Source of the DNA: Tunicatimonas pelagia
GTDB lineage: Bacteria > Bacteroidota > Bacteroidia > Cytophagales > Cyclobacteriaceae
Length of the DNA: 64,000 nucleotides
Direction: 5' to 3'
NCBI RefSeq assembly: GCF_030506325.1
Contig: NZ_CP120683.1
Location: forward strand, 1,240,001 to 1,304,000
Part shown: one piece after another, positions 23,888-32,885 of the stretch
Layout: each line of letters begins with the position of its first letter
Position numbering within the stretch: the first letter of the stretch is position 1
The notes under the pieces: generated by a model
What the model saw: only the letters and a program-made list of their open reading frames with translations
Told to the model about the DNA's origin: nothing
Databases searched by the model: none
Translations under genes and position numbers: made by a program

Positions 23888-25377
23888 AACTGGGTATTCT
23901 GTTGTTGTGGTAAGATCATATGAAAGCTTGCTCCTTCTCCCACTTCGCTGGTAGCAAAAATATCGCCTTGGTGATTATCAATAATTTTACGACAAATGGC
24001 TAACCCAATGCCCGTACCGGGATAGTGGTTTCGCCCGTGCAATCGCTGAAAGATATTAAAAATCCGATCTAGGTACTTTTCTTCAAATCCAATACCATTG
24101 TCCTGAACAATGATCTCCCGAGGATTATTAAGCTTGCTATACGCCCCTGCCAATGTCTCCGACAATTTACCCGATGTGATTTTAATGTGCGGGGCAGTCC
24201 CTTCCTTTTTAAACTTAATAGCGTTGCTAAGTAAATTCTGAAAAAGCTGACGTAGCTGAGTAGCTTCTCCTTCTATAGTCGGTAGATTTTCTACTTCAAT
24301 AATAGCTTCTGCTTCTCCAATGGCTGTTTCCATATCGTTCAGCACCGCGCTAACTAGATCATTTAAGTCTACCGGTTCAAAACCATTCTGAATGCGCCCT
24401 ACCCGAGAGTACTTTAGCAGATCATCGATGAGTACCTGCATTCGCTGAGCCGCATTTTGCATTCGGGCAAAATAGTCCTGCCCGGTATCATCCAATTGAT
24501 TCGCGTAGCGCGTAGTAATTCTGTCGCCAAAAGCCCGTATTTTACGCAGTGGTTCCTGCAAGTCGTGCGAGGCTACGTAGGCGAACTGCTCCAGGCTCTC
24601 TTGCGTGCTCTCTAGCGCGTAAAGTTTATTACGGAGCTCATCTTCCGACAGGCTAAATACTCCAATATCTTCGGTCACAATTAGGCTACCGAAAACCTCG
24701 CCGGTATGGTCGTGAACGGGTACAAAAGAAACCCGGTAAATAGCATCATCGTGAGTAACCTCTCGCCGAACCGTTTCTTGCTTGAAATTCTTTTTACAAT
24801 TGTCCTTGATTTCGTCTAACGCTGCCGGATCCAGCTTTTCCGATAGTTCGGTATCTAGCTCGATAACTGAGACCGAACCAAATGCTTTTAGTGGTCTACC
24901 TTTGCTAAATTGTACCCGAAGGTTACGGTCTACCAACAATAAGTCTAAGTCGGGCAAGGCTTGAATCAGTGCTTTGTACAGGCTTTCGTTACGGGCACTT
25001 TCCTTTAAAAGCTGCCGGTACTCACCAATATCGGTAAATTGTACTACTAGATTGGTTCCTAACCGAAACACATGGTTTCTAAACCAGGTATCTAAGCCTT
25101 CGCCTTGGTAGTGAAATTCTGAACGAAAACTATCGCCACTCTCCAGCACACGCACGTACTGTTCAAATAGTTTACTGCCAGCGAGGGTAGGAAAAGCAGT
25201 GAGCAAAGTACTACCGATCAAATCTTGCTTTCGCCTTTTGATTGTCTGTAGAGCCAGTTGGTTGACCTGTTCGTACTTAAGATCTGTGATTTTGCCCTGT
25301 TGATTATGAACTGGGCTGAATATGAGCACCCCGTTTTCAATGGCCTCAAATATATCGCTAAACAGGGTTTCATTCAT
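23884..25377 (-). CDS. PAS-containing sensor histidine kinase, 497 aa
   Basis: Two PAS-like regions (about 5-120 and 130-245) are followed by a HisKA domain with His271 in YVASHDLQEPLRKIRAFGDRI split by a short loop; this is the bacteriophytochrome-type kinase dimerisation motif. The HATPase boxes are LFQNLLSNAIKF, VQDNGIGFEE and PGTGIGLAICRKI. No membrane helix, so soluble. It is coupled by a four-base overlap to the Rcp1-like receiver. The sensed signal is unknown: no chromophore-binding cysteine or GAF domain is visible. Confidence 0.93.
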   Translation of the reverse strand: MNETLFSDIFEAIENGVLIFSPVHNQQGKITDLKYEQVNQLALQTIKRRKQDLIGSTLLTAFPTLAGSKLFEQYVRVLESGDSFRSEFHYQGEGLDTWFRNHVFRLGTNLVVQFTDIGEYRQLLKESARNESLYKALIQALPDLDLLLVDRNLRVQFSKGRPLKAFGSVSVIELDTELSEKLDPAALDEIKDNCKKNFKQETVRREVTHDDAIYRVSFVPVHDHTGEVFGSLIVTEDIGVFSLSEDELRNKLYALESTQESLEQFAYVASHDLQEPLRKIRAFGDRITTRYANQLDDTGQDYFARMQNAAQRMQVLIDDLLKYSRVGRIQNGFEPVDLNDLVSAVLNDMETAIGEAEAIIEVENLPTIEGEATQLRQLFQNLLSNAIKFKKEGTAPHIKITSGKLSETLAGAYSKLNNPREIIVQDNGIGFEEKYLDRIFNIFQRLHGRNHYPGTGIGLAICRKIIDNHQGDIFATSEVGEGASFHMILPQQQNTQL

Positions 25378-25432
25378 AGGTGAAAAAAGAACGTTAGCCG
25401 GGAGCAGTTAGTGGTAGTGCCTCGGCATCTGA

Positions 25433-26785
25433 CTATAAATCTATGTTATAAGACTTCATTTTATTGTACAGGGTTTTGCGGTCAATTTTTAGTACGCTCG
25501 CTGCTTTGGTCTTATTGTATCCCGTTTTTTCTAATACGCTGATAATTGCGTCGCGCTCCGCTATTTTAGAAACCGACTTCAAATTATCTGGCTCAGAAGC
25601 AGCCTCTTCGGGGGTAATGTCCTCAAAGTAGGCCGGCGTTCTGATTTCTTCCGGTAGGCAGTCAGAGGTAATACGATCACTGTGGGCTAACAGCACCGCT
25701 CGTTTTACTACGTTATGCAGTTCGCGCAGATTGCCGTGCCAAAAGTAAGCCTTCATTTTCTGCATTACTTCGTCTTCAAATCCCTCTACTGACTTGTCCA
25801 GCTCATGGTTGGCATTCTCAAGGAAATACTGGGCAAAGAGCTTAATATCCGTCTTACGCTCCCGCAGGGGTGACAGCTCAATCCTAAACTCATTGAACCG
25901 ATGATAAAGATCCTCCCGAAAGTCGCCTTTTTTCACAGCGTCAGAGAGATTTTCGTTAGTGGCCACAATAAGGCGCACATCAATCGGAATATCTTTAGTA
26001 CTGCCCAGTTTCTTAATTTTTCGCTCCTGAATGACTCGCAGTAGCTTTATCTGGTTTTCGTACGAAAGATTCCCGATCTCATCTAAGAACAGAGTGCCAC
26101 CGTTAGCGGTCTCAAAACTACCCGTTTTATCGTTTAAAGCTCCCGTAAATGAGCCCTTTACGTGTCCAAATAGTTCCGATCCGGCTAGGTCTTTAGGCAG
26201 TGCACCGCAGTCAATTGCAACAAATGGCTGCCCTTTTCGCTTGCTGTAGTTGTGTATTTCGTTAGCAACAAACTCCTTTCCTGTTCCGGTTTCTCCCTGA
26301 ATAATCACCGACATATCAGTTGGGGCAATTAGGCGAATATGCTGCATCACCTGTCGCGACTGCGGGCTCTCGCCCGTGACAAACCGCTTGGTTTTAGGAG
26401 CTCTCGCTACCTTTGTTTTAGATTTCTTACTAGCTATTGCCTGCTTGATGGTTAGTAAAATCTCATCAGGATATAAAGGCTTCGTAACGTAGTCGTAGGC
26501 TCCCAGCTTAATTGCTTTTACCGCTATTTTCACATCAGAATAGCCAGTAATAACGATAATAGCGGCTTTGGGATTGGTGATTTTAATTCGAGGAATCAGC
26601 TCTATTCCGGTAGTGTCAGGTAGCTTAAAGTCGCAAAGTATCAGATCATATATTTCTTTCTTGGTAGCATCAAGCGCTTCATCGCCAGCACTAGCCGTGG
26701 CAGTATCAAATCCATTTTTAGCCAAGAACTTATCAAGTAGCAACCTGATATCCTGGTCATCATCTACTATTAAAACTTTACTCAT
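25433..26785 (-). CDS. NtrC-family sigma-54-dependent response regulator, 450 aa
   Basis: Receiver (phospho-acceptor Asp52 in LILCDFKLPDTTG), AAA+ central domain and Fis-type HTH. Walker A is GETGTGKE (164-171), the sigma-54 contact loop reads GSFTGA (211-216; the more common form is GAFTGA, Ser at position two is a known variant), Walker B is TLFLDE (231-236), and the C-terminal helix-turn-helix contains GYNKTKAASVLKIDRKTLYNKM. It should activate sigma-54 promoters when phosphorylated. The two neighbouring kinases are candidate donors. No sigma-54 -24/-12 site was recognised in the window. Confidence 0.95.
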   Translation of the reverse strand: MSKVLIVDDDQDIRLLLDKFLAKNGFDTATASAGDEALDATKKEIYDLILCDFKLPDTTGIELIPRIKITNPKAAIIVITGYSDVKIAVKAIKLGAYDYVTKPLYPDEILLTIKQAIASKKSKTKVARAPKTKRFVTGESPQSRQVMQHIRLIAPTDMSVIIQGETGTGKEFVANEIHNYSKRKGQPFVAIDCGALPKDLAGSELFGHVKGSFTGALNDKTGSFETANGGTLFLDEIGNLSYENQIKLLRVIQERKIKKLGSTKDIPIDVRLIVATNENLSDAVKKGDFREDLYHRFNEFRIELSPLRERKTDIKLFAQYFLENANHELDKSVEGFEDEVMQKMKAYFWHGNLRELHNVVKRAVLLAHSDRITSDCLPEEIRTPAYFEDITPEEAASEPDNLKSVSKIAERDAIISVLEKTGYNKTKAASVLKIDRKTLYNKMKSYNIDL

Positions 26786-26902
26786 TGAGTAGGGTAGAAA
26801 AATCGTTTGTAATTGAAAAAAGTGTAAAGAGGTTCTGCTAAGATAGCTATTTTTCCTATCTAGTAATAATTCAAAAACAAAAGCAATTGTTTGAAATGGG
26901 GA

Positions 26903-27268
26903 TTACAGATTGAGCTCGGACAGTATTTGTGAGATATTTTCTCGGTTGAAGGGTTTGGTAATGAAATGATCAAACTGCCGACTCTGATTCCTTATTTGCT
27001 CTAAGATACTTCCGTGGGCACTAATCATTACAATTTTGGCCTGTTGGTGCTGATCTTTGATAAGAGGAATGATGTGGTGGCCTAAACCATCGGGGAGATT
27101 TAAATCAAGAAAGACTAAATCGAAGGGTTGTTCGCTATATATTTTTCGTACTCCATCATCTATCGTGTGGACATAATCGGTCTGGTAGCCCATCTGAGAT
27201 AGCAGAGTAGCAAGCAGAAAACAGATTTCCTCCTCATCATCAAGTATCAAAATTCGCTTCTCGTTCAT
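26903..27268 (-). CDS. single-domain response regulator, 121 aa
   Basis: Receiver only, with acidic pair DDEEE near residue 10, phospho-acceptor Asp55 in LVFLDLNLPDGLG, MISAHGS switch region and FITKPFNREN lysine. It lies about 120 bases upstream of the NtrC-type gene on the same strand and opens the signalling cluster. With no output domain it may act as a phosphate sink or shuttle in a relay with the neighbouring kinases. Confidence 0.9.
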   Translation of the reverse strand: MNEKRILILDDEEEICFLLATLLSQMGYQTDYVHTIDDGVRKIYSEQPFDLVFLDLNLPDGLGHHIIPLIKDQHQQAKIVMISAHGSILEQIRNQSRQFDHFITKPFNRENISQILSELNL

Positions 27269-27667
27269 CTCTCTAGTGGGCTGTTGCTGTATGGGTTGGT
27301 TCTAATAAATAAAAGCTTAAACTATATTACGAGGATAAAAACTATGCCAAAATACCACGCTATTTGCTCCGCAAAGGCTAGACTAAAGACTCTAGCTATT
27401 TTAAGCGGTTTTTATATCTAAATACAGAAAAAGAAAATTTATGATACGAAACGGATATTTTTTGCACTGATGTCTTCCCTCTACAACAATTGGGGAAAAA
27501 ATGCCTATTCGGTTGATGAATATCCGTAAAGCTCCCGTGCAAAGCGTAGGTGGATAAAAGCTGCTTAATTATTCGTTTACCAGTACCCCTGTTTACTTTC
27601 TTATTAATAGCCCAAAGAACCAAATGAATTTTTATTTTTACTGCTAATACTAAACTTTAGAACCATT
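27269..27667. other. 399-base region without a supported gene
   Basis: Separates the divergent signalling cluster and the hypothetical gene at 27668. A 75-codon minus-strand open frame (27396-27623) has an unusual composition and no recognisable motif, and I do not call it. No convincing promoter or sigma-54 site was seen. Confidence 0.5.
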
Positions 27668-27886
27668 ATGAAAACTCAGAACTATAACCCCAGTCCTTGG
27701 GAACAGACCTTTGCTCAAATTATTACTGACCTAAAAGATACGATACAAAATCAGCTCTCAGAAGCTAAAATTGTGGATGTCCATACCGAACTGGAAGTAG
27801 ACAACCCATCGGTACGCTTTAATTTGGAAGATAGTGACGGCGACCCGCACGAGATTGTTGTCCGGGTGATTGAACGTATCGACTAG
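27668..27886 (+). CDS. small hypothetical protein, 72 aa
   Basis: Not recognised. The protein is acidic and ends in a predicted beta-rich segment (VRFNLEDSDGDPHEIVVRVIERID). The N-terminal third, PWEQTFAQIITDLKDTIQNQL, should form an amphipathic helix. It is 19 bases upstream of the 201-residue hypothetical gene, so the two likely form an operon. The consistent short spacing and normal codon use support a real gene. Confidence 0.68.
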   Translation: MKTQNYNPSPWEQTFAQIITDLKDTIQNQLSEAKIVDVHTELEVDNPSVRFNLEDSDGDPHEIVVRVIERID

Positions 27887-27904
27887 CCTTAGCGCGCTAC
27901 CGGT

Positions 27905-28510
27905 ATGTCACCACCATCGCTCACGGCTAAAGAGCTACGGCAGCTTGCGGATACTGACTTTCTACTAACTAAAGCGGTTATTCACCAAAAAGCCGAACGT
28001 CTGCTGACAGCTACCCAAACTCAGCTGAAAGCTTACATTCAGGATAAGTCGCCCGCTTTTCCTGAGGCAGTGCTAATACGGGGAGGAAAAATTTCTCGGG
28101 GAGAGAATTATCAAAACTTACCCTATCACGTACTAGACTATCCGCGCCAACTGAGTCAAGATGCTATTTTTACCCTGCGTACCATGATTTGGTGGGGCCA
28201 CGAGTTAAGCATTACCTGGCATATGGCGGGGCATTCTCTGCAACAGTTTCGTGCCCAACTAGAAAATAAATTGCCCCTTATGAAGCAGTGGCATTGGCAA
28301 ATATGCGTGAGTGATGATCCGTGGCAGTATCACCGAATTCCATCCTACTACCAACCCGCTTTGGGTTTTGAGGAAAATACGTGGAGATTATGGCTGGAGA
28401 AACGTTCATTTTGCAAGTTTGTCGTTTTTTTTCCATTTTCTGACTGGGATGTGCTTCCCCGTAAGGCCGTTACTTTTTTAGACCAAGTTGTGACATTACT
28501 AGATTTATAG
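27905..28510 (+). CDS. hypothetical protein, 201 aa
   Basis: Not recognised. Soluble, rich in W, H and Q, with a central helix-rich segment around IWWGHELSITWHMAGHSLQQF. An aromatic cluster and a CVSDDPWQYHRIPSYYQ stretch recur in the second half. No signal peptide or membrane helix. It belongs with the 72-residue gene upstream; the next gene (YwqK-like) follows after 29 bases in the same direction. The function cannot be proposed. Confidence 0.72.
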   Translation: MSPPSLTAKELRQLADTDFLLTKAVIHQKAERLLTATQTQLKAYIQDKSPAFPEAVLIRGGKISRGENYQNLPYHVLDYPRQLSQDAIFTLRTMIWWGHELSITWHMAGHSLQQFRAQLENKLPLMKQWHWQICVSDDPWQYHRIPSYYQPALGFEENTWRLWLEKRSFCKFVVFFPFSDWDVLPRKAVTFLDQVVTLLDL

Positions 28511-28538
28511 CGTTATATACCTAAACCAAGCAAGTTCG

Positions 28539-29603
28539 ATGAGATACCTACTTTTTTACCTAACCTTTTTTTCAGCCGTACCTACCATTGCCCAAGACCG
28601 TATTACTCCCATTGATAGTCTTCGTGGACGAGGAGAACTGGTAGATGGTGAGCGAGAAGGCCGATGGCTCTTCTTTGATCAGCGTGGTCAGGTAGTGCAA
28701 CGGGGCGAGTTTGAAGACGGCAAGCAGGAGGGACGATGGCAATTCTTTAACAATTACGGTGGATTATTGGGGGTAGGCAACTACGAGAATGACGAGCCTA
28801 GCGGAGAATGGAAGTTCTATTTCATTAATGGGCAGCTTAAATCAGTTAGTTACTTCAATAATGGAATTCGCGACAGCACGTACCTGGAATATCACTACAA
28901 CGGCAAAAAAAGTGTAGAGGGCCAGTACCAGAGCGGAGTGGAAACCGGGGTTTGGAAAAACTACTACGAATCGGGCCGAATATATTCAGCGGGAAAGTAC
29001 CTCAATGGCTTAAAGGATGGCTTATGGAAGTACTACAACGAGACCGGAACCTTGGCAGCCGAAGGAAACTACAAGCTAGGGTTGGAAGATGGTCAATGGT
29101 TCAAATACCATAGCAACGGGCAGTTAGAATCAGTAGGTTCGTTTGTGATGGGGGAAGAAGATGGACTCTGGGGCCTGTTCTACATCAATGGGCAACTGAT
29201 GCAGGAAGAATCGTGGGAGGTAGGGCTGCTCAAAACAGTAAGTAAATTTTATACCATCACTGGCGACTCTCTTACGAGTGGCAGCTTAGAGAATGGTTAC
29301 GGCGAGCGGCTGACCTACTACCCCACTGGCGAACTAGAGTCTAAGGGTAATTACCAAAACGGGCTACCCTACGGCAAATGGGAATACTACTTTAAAGACG
29401 GAAAAAAACTCAGTGAAGGCAATATGCTCAATGGCTATCGCGAGGGCGAATGGGTACTGTACTACGATAATGGCAACGTAGAATCTAAAGGCTCTTACGA
29501 GCGAGGCGAGAAAGCTGGCAACTGGATTTACTACAGCCGCTCCGGTAAGGTAATAGAAAAAGTCAACCACAAGCTTAAAGATGTTGTGGCCAATGAGTCT
29601 TGA
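28539..29603 (+). CDS. exported YwqK/MORN-like repeat protein, 354 aa
   Basis: A signal peptide (about 1-18) is followed by roughly a dozen repeats of about 23 residues built on the pattern G.w.fY...G.l...G.f.nG.r.G.W (for example GRWQFFNNYGGLLGVGNYEN). This is the toxin-antitoxin-like YwqK antitoxin / MORN-variant repeat, a beta-hairpin repeat common in Bacteroidota. Such proteins are often extracellular or periplasmic; an antitoxin role is only an annotation carried over from B. subtilis and is not supported by a nearby toxin here. Confidence 0.85.
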   Translation: MRYLLFYLTFFSAVPTIAQDRITPIDSLRGRGELVDGEREGRWLFFDQRGQVVQRGEFEDGKQEGRWQFFNNYGGLLGVGNYENDEPSGEWKFYFINGQLKSVSYFNNGIRDSTYLEYHYNGKKSVEGQYQSGVETGVWKNYYESGRIYSAGKYLNGLKDGLWKYYNETGTLAAEGNYKLGLEDGQWFKYHSNGQLESVGSFVMGEEDGLWGLFYINGQLMQEESWEVGLLKTVSKFYTITGDSLTSGSLENGYGERLTYYPTGELESKGNYQNGLPYGKWEYYFKDGKKLSEGNMLNGYREGEWVLYYDNGNVESKGSYERGEKAGNWIYYSRSGKVIEKVNHKLKDVVANES

Positions 29604-29653
29604 GTTCTTCCCTTAAGAAATGTTATTCAGCAGCAATTAGCTATATGCGCTTA

Positions 29654-30193
29654 CTAATCAGCAGTTAGGTTACCTACGATAGAACCAGTCATATTCTTCA
29701 TCGCTCTAATTTCCCGTTTGGGAAGGTTCTCAGGATAACCATACGATAGTCCGGCTGCTTTGACCTGTCGACCTTCGCGATACAGATAAAATATGAAAGG
29801 ATAATTCTTGTCCAAAGGCTGTCCGTTGTTGTAAGCCTCCTCTTGCCAGCGATAGCAATCTTCATCTGCTGATTCACAATTACCAATGGTTACTTCCATC
29901 TTAATATGAGTCAGTAAATTTTCAGCATTATACTCGATGTTACGGTACGCGATATTTACTCCTCTCTTACCAAATTCATCAGCAATCTTTTCCAATGATT
30001 TTCTTTGAAGTGAGGCTCGAATTACCAGATACATCTTCTGATCTTCGTGAAGATCCAGGTACTGTTCTATCCCCTGAATATCAGCTGAGGTTTGTGCGTA
30101 CACAAAACTTGAAACAAAAAACAAGCTAGTAACTACCGAAGCTACGAACCAGAATTTCCATACGGAAAACGAGAAGAAAGATTGATTATTCAT
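29654..30193 (-). CDS. exported hypothetical protein, 179 aa
   Basis: Not recognised. A hydrophobic N-terminal segment (WFVASVVTSLFFVSSFVYAQT) with an AQ cleavage-like site follows ATG 30193, so it should be exported. The mature part is alpha/beta with KIADEFGKRGVNIAYRNI and two cysteines (about residues 108 and 114), which could form a disulfide. An earlier ATG at 30223 adds ten residues that overlap the inverted repeat, so the shorter start is preferred. It follows the permease gene on the same strand. Confidence 0.72.
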   Translation of the reverse strand: MNNQSFFSFSVWKFWFVASVVTSLFFVSSFVYAQTSADIQGIEQYLDLHEDQKMYLVIRASLQRKSLEKIADEFGKRGVNIAYRNIEYNAENLLTHIKMEVTIGNCESADEDCYRWQEEAYNNGQPLDKNYPFIFYLYREGRQVKAAGLSYGYPENLPKREIRAMKNMTGSIVGNLTAD

Positions 30194-30222
30194 GGTAACG
30201 ATTTTGCGATAATTCTTTATCA

Positions 30223-30279
30223 TAATGAGTGATGACTAATACTCCTTGTAGTTCATTCATCATTAGTCATCACTCATTA
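30223..30279. repeat. 18-bp perfect inverted repeat at the permease gene end
   Basis: TAATGAGTGATGACTAAT (30223-30240) pairs with ATTAGTCATCACTCATTA (30262-30279) around a 21-base loop. The right arm overlaps the last codons and stop of the permease gene that ends at 30270. Similar CATCACTCATTA words occur at 7913-7922. It could be a terminator-like hairpin for the permease operon or an insertion remnant; no strong U-tract follows. Confidence 0.75.
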
Positions 30280-32885
30280 CGAAGACTGTCTACCGGATTA
30301 GCCAAGGCAGCTCTAACAGATTGAAAACTTACGGTAAGCATCGCTATCAGGAAGGTAGCGGCTATAGCTAGGGCAAAAATCCCACCCCCTATTTCTATCC
30401 GATACGTGAAGTTCTCTAGCCAGTTCTGCATCACCCACCAGGCTAAGGGGGCAGCTATTACGAATGCCAAAATCAACAGGCGAGTGAATTCTTTGCCAAA
30501 CAGCCATAGGATACTTGGCAAGCTGGCACCTAATACTTTCCGTACCCCTACCTCTTTGGTTTTCTGAGCTGCCATGAATGATACTAAGCCGTACAAACCA
30601 AGGCAACCAATGATAATGGCGATGCTGGCAAAAATCTGGATCAGCCGGAAGATCATATTATCCGTTTCATAGAATCGGGCAATCTGCTCATCCAGGAAAC
30701 TATATTCAAAGACATGGTTCGGAAAGACTTCCACCCAACTCGTTTCAAGATCTGACAAAGTGGACTGTAGATTGCCAGGATTAATCTTTACAGCACAACT
30801 AGAATACCAATCAGTTGAGGTAGTAATACAAAGCGGATCAATAGTCTCATGAAAAGACCTATTATGAAAGTCCTTTACCACACCCACAATAGTTCCTTCA
30901 CTACCGTTGAGACCAATCCACACTCTTTTTCCGATCACATCCTCGGGGGAATGCTCTCCGAACCTCCTTACCGCGGTCTCATTAATCAAAAACTCCCGAA
31001 CCGTATCCGAGGGTTGTAAGTTACGCCCGGCTACAATCTGTAAGTCAAACGTAGGAACGTACTGATGGTCACCTGCCTTCACGGTAATATCGAAGTTCTC
31101 GTTTTCGGTGCGGGAACTATAGCGTACGTCCACGCTAGCCCAGCCCTCAGAAGCCGGGGCACGACTGCAAAAGGCTATTTTTTCTACATCAGCGAGTTGG
31201 GAAATCTCCGAGTCGAGTGCGCTTATAGTCGATTTTTCCTTTTCAGGTACGGGGAGCATCACGATGGCGTCTTTGGCGAAACCCATGTCCGCTTGCCGGG
31301 AGTAACGCACCTGGTTCGCGATCACAATAGTACCGATGATCAGCAGCTGTGAAATTACAAACTGAGTGATTACCAAACCCCTCCGTAATGAGAACCCACC
31401 CGCGTGTTTCTGGGATAGTTTACCTTTCAGAGCCATAACGGGCTGAAAGCCTGCCATAATTAAACCGGGATAGGAACCGGAAAGTACGATTACAACCAGC
31501 AGCAGAATGGGCAAGAATGTAAGTAGATAAATATCCTGAAAAATGTTGATCTGAAGCTGAATATTGAGCAGTTGATTCAGGTAGGGCAGCGCTAACTGGG
31601 CGAATGCATAAGCTAATACCAGTGCCAATATCGTGATTAAGGCTGTTTCAGTTATAAACTGCCAGAAAAGTTGCCCTCGTTTGCTTCCCAGTGCCTTCCG
31701 TACCCCAATCTCCTTCGCCCGGCGAAGTGCTTGGGCAGTAGCCAGGTTAATAAAATTTACGCAAGCTGTGATGATCAGAAACAAGCCAATCAGAGACAAA
31801 GCCCACAGGTTTTTCTTGGCTATGTAACCTCCTAAATCAGGATTGAAGTGAATATCCGAAATGTGCTGAAGTTTGAACTGGTATATTTCAGCATCCCGTT
31901 CGTTGTAGTATTTTTTAGACAGTTCGGGAAAGGTTTCATTTACCTCGGAAGGTGGGACATCGGGTTTTAGCAGCATAAAGCAGTGCATACCTCCGGCTAT
32001 CCCCTGCCAACTATCACCGGCTAACCACGCATTGTACTCTTTCAGGCTACTGTACGATAAATAAATTTCATCCCGACGGTCAGTGTTGATTGGCAAATCT
32101 TGCAGAACTCCCGTAATTCTGAAATCCAGCTTGTTTTGTACCCGGATCATTTGATCTATCGGGTTTTGATCGCCGAAAAGTTTCTCTGCAATCCGTTCGG
32201 TAATAACTGCTGTATTGGGTTCGGTTAGGATAGTATTTTTATCACCTTGTACCAAAGGGAAGTCCAGGATGTCAAAAAACTCTGGCTCCGCAAAAGCAAT
32301 GTGTTCCTTAAATTTCTTATCGTCTTCAGAAGATGGGACAGAAACCAGCCAATCCGAGTCGCTGTAAACCATTGCTATTTTTTCGGCAAAAGTATAGTCA
32401 TCGCGCAGGGCCTTCCCAATGGGTTGTGGGACGTTAGATTCTCTACTTATTTCTTCCTGGTGGAATTCGGTAGTGACGCGATAAATTCTATCAGCTTTTG
32501 AATGGAATGTATCAAAACTCAAATGGTACTTAACCAGAGTGAAGATCAGGATGGCACCAGTAATACCCAACGTCAAACCCAAGACATTAATCACCGAATA
32601 GCCTTTGTGATTGAGTAAGTTTCTCCAACCAATTTTAAAATAGTTTTGAAACATAGCTGTATGATTTATAGGTTGTATTTTACAAAAAGGACGGATAATT
32701 CCCGGTCTGAAAAGCTTTGTAACATCCTGAGCAAACCTCCAGCAGGCAGCTCTCTCTCCTTTTTCTTCTACATTCCGCTCGTATCGTTCCCATAAATCCC
32801 CCTCAATATCTTCCGCATAATCGGGATGACAGTACCAGCGGAAGAAGCGTAGGGGTAGCTTGGGTGGAGTAGATTGATTACTCAT
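30270..32885 (-). CDS. FtsX/MacB-type ABC transporter permease, second of a tandem pair, 871 aa
   Basis: An N-terminal 'permease prefix' domain (about 1-85, with FRWYCHPDYAEDIEGDLWERYER) precedes a MacB_PCD/FtsX layout: one helix near residue 98-116, a large extracytoplasmic domain, three helices near 370-475, a second periplasmic domain and three C-terminal helices (about 755-865). The KEIGVRKALG and KEVGVRKVLG motifs mark the coupling loops to an ATPase. Many such Bacteroidota proteins work in lipid or peptide export, but no ABC ATPase gene is visible in this window. It overlaps the upstream paralogue by 8 bases. The stop lies in the inverted repeat at 30223-30279. Confidence 0.92.
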   Translation of the reverse strand: MSNQSTPPKLPLRFFRWYCHPDYAEDIEGDLWERYERNVEEKGERAACWRFAQDVTKLFRPGIIRPFCKIQPINHTAMFQNYFKIGWRNLLNHKGYSVINVLGLTLGITGAILIFTLVKYHLSFDTFHSKADRIYRVTTEFHQEEISRESNVPQPIGKALRDDYTFAEKIAMVYSDSDWLVSVPSSEDDKKFKEHIAFAEPEFFDILDFPLVQGDKNTILTEPNTAVITERIAEKLFGDQNPIDQMIRVQNKLDFRITGVLQDLPINTDRRDEIYLSYSSLKEYNAWLAGDSWQGIAGGMHCFMLLKPDVPPSEVNETFPELSKKYYNERDAEIYQFKLQHISDIHFNPDLGGYIAKKNLWALSLIGLFLIITACVNFINLATAQALRRAKEIGVRKALGSKRGQLFWQFITETALITILALVLAYAFAQLALPYLNQLLNIQLQINIFQDIYLLTFLPILLLVVIVLSGSYPGLIMAGFQPVMALKGKLSQKHAGGFSLRRGLVITQFVISQLLIIGTIVIANQVRYSRQADMGFAKDAIVMLPVPEKEKSTISALDSEISQLADVEKIAFCSRAPASEGWASVDVRYSSRTENENFDITVKAGDHQYVPTFDLQIVAGRNLQPSDTVREFLINETAVRRFGEHSPEDVIGKRVWIGLNGSEGTIVGVVKDFHNRSFHETIDPLCITTSTDWYSSCAVKINPGNLQSTLSDLETSWVEVFPNHVFEYSFLDEQIARFYETDNMIFRLIQIFASIAIIIGCLGLYGLVSFMAAQKTKEVGVRKVLGASLPSILWLFGKEFTRLLILAFVIAAPLAWWVMQNWLENFTYRIEIGGGIFALAIAATFLIAMLTVSFQSVRAALANPVDSLRNE

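Noticed and set aside
27396-27623. 75-codon minus-strand frame as a gene
   Set aside because: Composition is unusual (high in S, R, K, F with scattered Cys), there is no motif, no ribosome site and no neighbour in register; likely chance.
28539-29603. Toxin-antitoxin pair based on the YwqK name
   Set aside because: The protein is a signal-peptide-bearing repeat protein and no toxin gene lies beside it.
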